From [Scytonema hofmanni] UTEX 2349 (lineage in GTDB: Bacteria > Cyanobacteriota > Cyanobacteriia > Cyanobacteriales > Nostocaceae): a DNA stretch of 48,106 bases. The DNA is taken from positions 160,909-209,014 of the forward strand of contig NZ_KK073768.1 in assembly GCF_000582685.1 (NCBI RefSeq). Reading direction: 5' to 3'. This document shows positions 43,335-48,106 of the stretch, one piece after another (positions within the stretch are counted from its first letter, which is position 1; the number at the start of each line of letters is the position of its first letter). The translations under genes were made by a program, and so were the position numbers. The notes beneath the pieces are model-generated. The model was not told the DNA's origin. It did not search any database and saw only the letters and a list, made by a program, of their open reading frames with translations.

Positions 43335-43388
43335 ATTAATTATGTGTTACCCATAACCCGTAGAGACTACCAAGTGCTACGTATCTAC
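43335..43388. repeat. GTAGAGACG-family hairpin, extended and diverged
   Basis: An AATTATGTGTTACCCATAAC flank precedes GTAGAGACTACC and GTGCTACGTATCTAC. The flank corresponds to the ATGCGTTGCCCGAAACCC flank at 42470; several substitutions mark it as an old copy. Confidence 0.5.
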
Positions 43389-43886
43389 ATCTTTTCCACG
43401 TCTGTGTCTATTATAAAAACGCTCTTTTTGCCTTGATTTGACAAAAAAGCAATTTTTGGAGACATAAATGGGACATTTCCTAACTTTATTAACTAACTAT
43501 TTTTTGCAAATGATTCTTCATACTTTGTTCCCAAGTTGGAAATTACCTGATAAATCAACATGAAAAAAATTAAGATTTTTTCTCTAATAATCTGTTGCAC
43601 ATTTAACTTTCATGCAGAATACATTAGTTATTTATTAACTGTTTATTAATAGAACTTATGCATTCAAGCAACAAATAATAACTGAGGTAAAATAAAATTA
43701 GAAGCAGATAAGTTGCTAAAATGGTGAGACAAGTTAAGAATTAATGTTATTTTTTATTAAATGTGAATTTTAAGTTATTTCTTAGTTTCAGTTCACTATT
43801 TGCTATTAAAGTGAGAATAAAGGCATAGATTATAAGAATGCCAATTTGCCTAAAAAACATCCTTGATTTAAAATATAGAGGTATCA

Positions 43887-44573
43887 ATGACTATTACTAC
43901 TTTTAACAAAGAAACAAATCAAGATAAAATACTCAAGGAGAAACCACGTAGGCAAGGGCAACGCCTTATGAACACTGGTGTCGAAAGTAAAAACACCAAT
44001 AGACCAAATACTTCAACTGACCAATTGATTTGCAATAGCTCAAATCGCGGTCGAGTGGCGATTTTTATTGATGGCTCAAACTTATTTCATACAGCTTTGC
44101 AACTCGGCATTGAAATTGACTATGCTAAATTACTCTGCCATTTAACGAAAGATGCAAGATTATTGCGTGCTTTCTTTTACAGTGGAATGGAGCGCGGCAA
44201 TGACAAGCAACAGGGTTTTCTCTTCTGGATGCGTCACAATGGTTATCGTGTAGTCACCAAAGAGCTAATTTCGCTACCGGATGGTTCTAAAAAATCAAAT
44301 CTGGATGTAGAAATTGCTGTAGATATGATAACTTTATCACCCTACTACGATACTGCGGTCTTAGTCGGTGGGCATGGAGATTTGGCTTACGCGCTTAATG
44401 CTTTGAGCTACAAAGGAGTTCGGGTTGAAGTCGTCAGCTTGCGAGGAATGAGTAGCGACAGCTTGATTGATGTTGCTGACTGCTTCATTGACCTTGATAG
44501 CATTAAACAATATATCCAAAAAGATCCTCATTCTGGCTATAATTACCGATCGCTCTCAAACTCTAGCCTTTAA
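43887..44573 (+). CDS. labA: LabA-like NYN domain protein
   Basis: 228 aa. A disordered basic N-terminus of about 50 residues precedes an NYN (PIN-like) domain: VAIFIDGSNLFHTALQLG, RAFFYSG, KSNLDVEIAVDMITLSPYYDTAVLVGGHGDLAYALNALSYKGVRVEVVSL. LabA in Synechococcus takes part in circadian feedback on gene expression; NYN proteins are often RNases. The usual GDGD loop reads GHGD here, replacing one acidic residue expected at the active site, so nuclease activity is in doubt. ATG at 43887; no adjacent clock gene. Family assignment is firm, circadian role is inference. Confidence 0.82.
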   Translation: MTITTFNKETNQDKILKEKPRRQGQRLMNTGVESKNTNRPNTSTDQLICNSSNRGRVAIFIDGSNLFHTALQLGIEIDYAKLLCHLTKDARLLRAFFYSGMERGNDKQQGFLFWMRHNGYRVVTKELISLPDGSKKSNLDVEIAVDMITLSPYYDTAVLVGGHGDLAYALNALSYKGVRVEVVSLRGMSSDSLIDVADCFIDLDSIKQYIQKDPHSGYNYRSLSNSSL

Positions 44574-45765
44574 CAAGCAATTTTTGATTGCCACCGTCGG
44601 CAATAAAATCACTCTTCCTCAAAAATTTATCGCACCAATGGAGGCGATCGCCTGTTTACCAAAATTGCAGCTTTCCCGTTTTCTTTAGTTGGTCGTGTAG
44701 CGATCGCTTACCTGTTTCCGCAAGATCATTCCCCAGGTAAGTAACTGATAATACCTTTTTTCTATTACTCCCACCATATCTGATAAATTACATCGCTCTG
44801 CGTCATCATGTATGACGCATTTTTGCTTTCTTAGGGAGATCCAAAAAATAAAATATCCAGCCGTGTATTGAAATAATTGGTTGGGTATCGCGGATCGCTT
44901 GTTATGCCGGGATGATATTTTATTACTTGTAAGTCCCTTCTCAAAAATAATTCTCGTTTTTAATATTTTTGCGAATATTTATATACACATTTAATAATCA
45001 TTTTTGGTGCTACAAGCAGTATTCAACTTGTAATCAGCGTTTTTATTTATAAAAATGTCAAAATTTATACTATTGAAAATTTGCCAAAATGGCAACATGG
45101 ATTTTATTTGTTAGTTATGCTGGAAACTTATCAACAAAAGCGAATTTAGGAGTATTTTATACTAAAAAATAAAAATGTCATACACTGCTTTAGAAGCTAC
45201 ATACCCTGTTTATCCAATTGTTTCATCAATTGTATCTAACTACTTTTCTGGTAATACTACGAAAACTGAGAGCAATAAACAAAACCATATATTTGTTTAC
45301 TGATGAGCAAAGTGCAGTGTGTGAAAATCAAACCCTGATTGGCGATTACTGACAAGGGTAATTAAGTAAAAGTAATTTACACTTAAGTTAATTTGCTAAC
45401 CGTAAAAAATTATACTTGCAGTAATTTAACAAAATATGTAGCAATACTTTGTTTAAATTGTACTAAGAGTAAATAAATTTTATGCCAGAAAAACTTTAAA
45501 TTTTTGATAATAACAAGATTGAGCTAGTTTAATTTATCAGTGTATTTGCTAGTCTCTTGAGTTATAAACAAAATTAGGTGGAACTACTGTTTGATATATC
45601 TTCAGTTTTCTACTAAATTTATCTCATTGAAAAATGTATTATTGAGATCAAACTCAAAAATTAACTACCCCTGTTCAAACATATGAATGTCCCCCGACAA
45701 AACCATGCAATAATTTGTTCTAAGTCATTTTTGGTAAATATTAAATAGCTTAAGGAGTGCTCACA
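44574..45765. other. Long AT-rich intergenic region
   Basis: About 1.2 kb between two + strand genes. No family repeat was found here, in contrast to most gaps in the window. It contains one small possible ORF (45175-45303). Nothing resembling a tRNA or a known RNA was recognised. Confidence 0.45.
45175..45303 (+). CDS. Possible 42-residue small protein
   Basis: ATG at 45175 encodes MSYTALEATYPVYPIVSSIV and a polar tail (NTTKTESNKQNHIFVY). Amino-acid use is balanced for such AT-rich DNA. The nearest AGGAG is about 28 bases upstream, too far to be a normal ribosome site, so evidence is weak. No family recognised. Confidence 0.25.
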   Translation: MSYTALEATYPVYPIVSSIVSNYFSGNTTKTESNKQNHIFVY

Positions 45766-46041
45766 GTGCATAATATTCAATTAGCTTTAGTTATTAGTTA
45801 CTTGTTGATGACCTGCTATTTTTTTACCAATTGGCTCAGATTTACATTCCGCCATCCCAATTATTCGCCAGAAGATAAGTTTTTATCTTTGGTAATGTTT
45901 TTTATCTCGACTGCATTATGGCCCTTACTTCTTCCCGTTTCTTGTATACAAGTGATTAAGACACGGGAATTAGAGTTGAGCGCTGTGTTTCCTGTGATAT
46001 TAGCAGCCTTTGCGTTTAGTGTTTCGTTCTATTTGAGTTAG
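45766..46041 (+). CDS. Small membrane hypothetical protein
   Basis: 91 aa with three hydrophobic segments: LALVISYLLMTCYFFTNW, FLSLVMFFISTALWPLLLPV and SAVFPVILAAFAFSVSFYL, joined by short charged loops (RFTFRHPNYSPEDK, KTREL). The start is GTG 45766, since AAGGAG lies 8 bases ahead of it; an earlier GTG at 45757 overlaps that site. It is probably a cytoplasmic-membrane protein. No known family recognised. It stands alone. Confidence 0.7.
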   Translation: MHNIQLALVISYLLMTCYFFTNWLRFTFRHPNYSPEDKFLSLVMFFISTALWPLLLPVSCIQVIKTRELELSAVFPVILAAFAFSVSFYLS

Positions 46042-46296
46042 ATGCATTCTTCGTTTGTGTTGTGGTATAAATTTCTGCGTTTTACACAATATCATTGCGT
46101 GATAACTGCGTCATTAAATGGGTACAGATGCAGAGAATAGTGATAATACGATGAAGCCAAAATTCAGTCTAGGAAGTGGCTATTACATCTACTTATTTTA
46201 CTTTCCCCCTCGCCTCATCTTTAGCAGAAAATTAGACCAACTTGCTTTTCGTCATTTGACAGTGAGTATTTACGGCTGTTTGGAAGAACCAAGAAT

Positions 46297-46317
46297 CCCC
46301 CGCATTTATGCGTGGGG
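46297..46317. repeat. Hairpin resembling a solo IS200/IS605-type end
   Basis: CCCC-CGCAT/ATGCG-T-GGGG stem with a 2-base loop, flanked by GAAT on the left and AGTGTCAAG on the right. This layout is typical of right ends of cyanobacterial IS200/IS605 elements; no transposase gene is nearby, so it may be a solo end or scar. Confidence 0.4.
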
Positions 46318-46509
46318 AGTGTCAAGTCACTACTGAAACTGTAACGAGACAGTCTAGGCATCTACCAGCCTCATTTATGCGTCAACTAAATAGGGATGGG
46401 TTAATGTTGCCCATCCCAGAAAATTTATGGAGTGTTGTTAAGCGAAAAGAAGGGGATGGGGGGAAAGAATTATTTTGCTTGTCTCCCTTGTCTCCCCTGC
46501 TTGAAGAAT

Positions 46510-47760
46510 TTATTGCATTTGTTGCACAGGAAAAGCACCAGGACGCACAGATAAGTTGATTTTTTGTCCATTGCGACGCAGTTCTAGGCGCACATCAGTT
46601 CCGATTTGACTATTTTCTACTGCCTGTTGTATGCTGGCAGAATCGGCAACTGATTTACCATTTAGCTTTTGGATCACGTCACCAGCACGTATTCCGGACG
46701 CTGCGGCTGGTGAGTTAGGCACAACTTTGACGACTAACACACCTTTATCTTCATTCACGGTTAAACCGCTATTGGGATCTGAGTTGATGGTTTGCTTTAA
46801 CTCAGGTGTCAAAGCCTGCATTTGAATTCCCAGATAAGGATGTTGTACTTTACCTGTAGATATCAGTTGCTGAGAAATGCGTTGCGCTGTATTGATGGGA
46901 ATTGCAAAACCTAACCCTTGCGCTCCTTGAATTATAGCAGTATTCATGCCAATTACTTCACCACGGGCATTCAAAAGAGGTCCGCCAGAGTTCCCAGGAT
47001 TAATTGCGGCATCTGTTTGAATATACTGTACTCGACGGTCGGGTGCGCCAATTTGATTGCTAGTGCGTCCGGTAGCGCTGATGATGCCGGTAGTTACGGT
47101 ATTGTCAAGACCAAGAGGATTACCGATCGCGATCGCCCATTGTCCTGCTTGTAGCTGGTCTGAGTTACCCAATTTTAATGTTGGCAGATTTTCGGCTTGA
47201 ATCTTCACAACAGCAACATCTGTTAACTCATCTTTACCCAGCACTTTACCTTGGAAACTGCGTCCATCTTTGAGTATAACCTTTACCTTGTCTGCACCAT
47301 CCACCACATGGGCATTAGTCAAAATGCGACCATCAGCACCGATAATGAAACCAGAACCTGTACCTCGTTGTACCCGATTTTCTGGTGACGTTGGTAGTTG
47401 AGAACCAAAGAAGCGTCGAAAGGCTGGATCGTTAAATTCTTCTGGTAACTTAGTTTTTACTGTTCGGGAAGCCTCAATCCTTACTACCGCTGTACCGACG
47501 TTCTGCACAACCCCAGTGATAAAATTAGGATCGGCGTTGGCAGCTAAGGGAGGGGCAGCATTTACCGGACTCACTGCCAACTTAGATGCGTTTTGAGATA
47601 TATCTTGCTGGTGTGATGCCAAATAACCCCCGGCAAATGTCATACCCGATCCCAGCAGCACCAACGATAAATTAAAAGCTGTTTTCTTCCAAGGTGCAGC
47701 GTCAGGGTTTTTTTGAGAATAAACGTTAATATTATCTTTGTCTTGTGGTTGGTTTTGCAT
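46510..47760 (-). CDS. htrA: HtrA/Deg-type serine protease (HhoA/HhoB/HtrA group)
   Basis: 416 aa periplasmic or thylakoid-lumen protease for damaged proteins. An N-terminal anchor or signal helix (KTAFNLSLVLLGSGMTFAGGYLA, residues 26-48) precedes a trypsin-like domain with the full triad: His in LTNAHVVDGAD, Asp in DELTDVAVVKI and Ser in INPGNSGGPLL. A single PDZ domain follows at about 310-400 (LGIQMQALTPEL, VLVVKVVPNSPAAASGIRAGDVIQKLNGK). Sequence alone does not say which of HhoA, HhoB or HtrA it is. ATG at 47760. An 11-base direct repeat lies in the promoter region. Confidence 0.92.
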   Translation of the reverse strand: MQNQPQDKDNINVYSQKNPDAAPWKKTAFNLSLVLLGSGMTFAGGYLASHQQDISQNASKLAVSPVNAAPPLAANADPNFITGVVQNVGTAVVRIEASRTVKTKLPEEFNDPAFRRFFGSQLPTSPENRVQRGTGSGFIIGADGRILTNAHVVDGADKVKVILKDGRSFQGKVLGKDELTDVAVVKIQAENLPTLKLGNSDQLQAGQWAIAIGNPLGLDNTVTTGIISATGRTSNQIGAPDRRVQYIQTDAAINPGNSGGPLLNARGEVIGMNTAIIQGAQGLGFAIPINTAQRISQQLISTGKVQHPYLGIQMQALTPELKQTINSDPNSGLTVNEDKGVLVVKVVPNSPAAASGIRAGDVIQKLNGKSVADSASIQQAVENSQIGTDVRLELRRNGQKINLSVRPGAFPVQQMQ

Positions 47761-47783
47761 TTGTCTGGAAAGATATAAAGATA

Positions 47784-47811
47784 TCTAGATATACTCTTAA
47801 TCTAGATATAC
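47784..47811. promoter_or_regulatory. Direct repeat TCTAGATATAC upstream of the protease gene
   Basis: TCTAGATATAC occurs at 47784-47794 and 47801-47811 with a 6-base spacer, 24-51 bases ahead of the htrA start codon. Each copy contains the palindrome TCTAGA. It could be a regulator-binding site; no known consensus was matched. Confidence 0.45.
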
Positions 47812-47931
47812 ATTATGACGTTCCTGTGTCAGGATTGTGGCGTCATTGTGAAAAGGTTTATTAATAGTTTAATACAGTTCCGTTAAAGTGCATAGACTTT
47901 AAAAAGGGCGTTGCTGACTAGTACCGCAAGT

Positions 47932-47966
47932 CAAAAGTCAAAAGTCAAAAGTCAAAAGTCAAAAGT
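47932..47966. repeat. AAAAGTC heptamer tandem repeat
   Basis: Five near-perfect AGTCAAA units in a row, a short-tandem-repeat class widespread in filamentous cyanobacteria. Located upstream of htrA. Confidence 0.8.
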
Positions 47967-48050
47967 AATATGGAGTAAGCTTTTTAGCGATTGAGAATGG
48001 GTGGTTTATTTACGCCGTGGTGTACTAGATTATGAAAATGATTGTGGGTG

Positions 48051-48106
48051 ATGTCATGTCCGGTCAAACAGCCATAATAAAAGAACCCCTCCCCAACCCT
48101 CCCCGC
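48051..48106. repeat. Partial MITE-like element at window edge
   Basis: ATGTCATGTCCGG end, then CATAATAAAAGAACCCC and CCCTCCCCGC as in the elements at 65 and 24369. Cut off by the window end. Confidence 0.6.

Larger units (their letters stand above)
42797..43886. other. Long AT-rich intergenic region upstream of labA-like gene
   Basis: About 1.1 kb with no convincing gene. It holds two GTAGAGACG-family hairpins (43054-43082 and 43360-43388, the second diverged). The last 300 bases are very AT-rich and should contain the promoter of the LabA-like gene. One open frame of 66 codons (43089-43289) has no homology I can see. Confidence 0.5.

Noticed and set aside
44467..44688. 73-codon frame overlapping the end of the LabA-like gene
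   Set aside because: Mostly out-of-frame with LabA coding DNA; the non-overlapping part is short and has no start.
46118..46559. Two open frames between the small membrane gene and htrA
   Set aside because: They run through an IS-end-like hairpin and into the 3' end of htrA antisense, without ribosome sites or conserved patterns.
1..48106. tRNA, rRNA, riboswitch or CRISPR loci
   Set aside because: I looked for T-loop GGTTCGA-type sequences, long conserved rRNA blocks and spaced direct repeats on both strands and found none convincing.

Overview
The window looks like chromosome from a filamentous, probably heterocyst-forming (Nostocales-type) cyanobacterium. The HIP1 octamer GCGATCGC is everywhere. 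Several genes are cyanobacterial or photosynthetic: acsF (chlorophyll synthesis), an NblA-like phycobilisome-degradation protein, a LabA-like protein, DUF4079 and DUF4058 proteins, and ubiA plus ubiD of plastoquinone synthesis. Intergenic DNA is crowded with small dispersed hairpin repeats and tandem heptamers of the kind known from Nostoc-like genomes. Species cannot be named from the sequence.

Layout. 1-4.4 kb: ubiA-type 4-hydroxybenzoate prenyltransferase (-), exopolyphosphatase ppx (+), a small secreted protein. 4.6-8.4 kb: BcsA-like glycosyltransferase with a PilZ-like end, a DUF4079 membrane protein, a mini zinc-ribbon protein. 8.7-13.6 kb: an HTH-NACHT NTPase (possible anti-phage NLR relative), an AraC-type response regulator with a degraded receiver pocket, a second response regulator, and an NblA-like protein. 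13.6-16.3 kb: SpoIIM-like, DUF975-like and RDD membrane proteins. 16.2-17.6 kb: a tnpB-only IS200/IS605-type element with one frameshift. 17.8-24.3 kb: TPR-CHAT protease-like protein, aspartate aminotransferase, ethylene-receptor-like hybrid histidine kinase. 24.6-26.3 kb: GT2-TPR protein and a coiled-coil hypothetical. 26.5-33 kb: a phosphate island, pstS-pstC-pstA-pstB (-) with a four-repeat Pho box, divergent from a phytase-like RTX protein. 33-40.9 kb: orphan ExbB-like channel, ubiD, an IS1595-type zinc-ribbon/HTH fragment framed by palindromes, small hypotheticals, a DUF559 nuclease, a DUF4058 gene split by an inverted-repeat insertion, acsF, and an ArsR-type regulator. 41-41.6 kb: decayed pentapeptide-repeat and nitronate-monooxygenase genes. 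41.7-47.8 kb: SH3 protein, a second mini zinc-ribbon, LabA-like NYN protein, small membrane protein, HtrA-type protease.

How things fit together. The pst genes, the phytase-like exoprotein and perhaps ppx form a phosphate theme. ubiA and ubiD catalyse prenylation and decarboxylation in one quinone pathway but lie 33 kb apart. Most other genes are single units. The most unusual content is non-coding: (i) elements with ATATCATGTCCG terminal inverted repeats, (ii) at least fifteen GTAGAGACG hairpins, (iii) modular hairpin arrays in which stems differ between copies yet stay complementary, and (iv) a tendency for repeats to sit on or within a few bases of stop codons. No rRNA, tRNA or CRISPR array was recognised.
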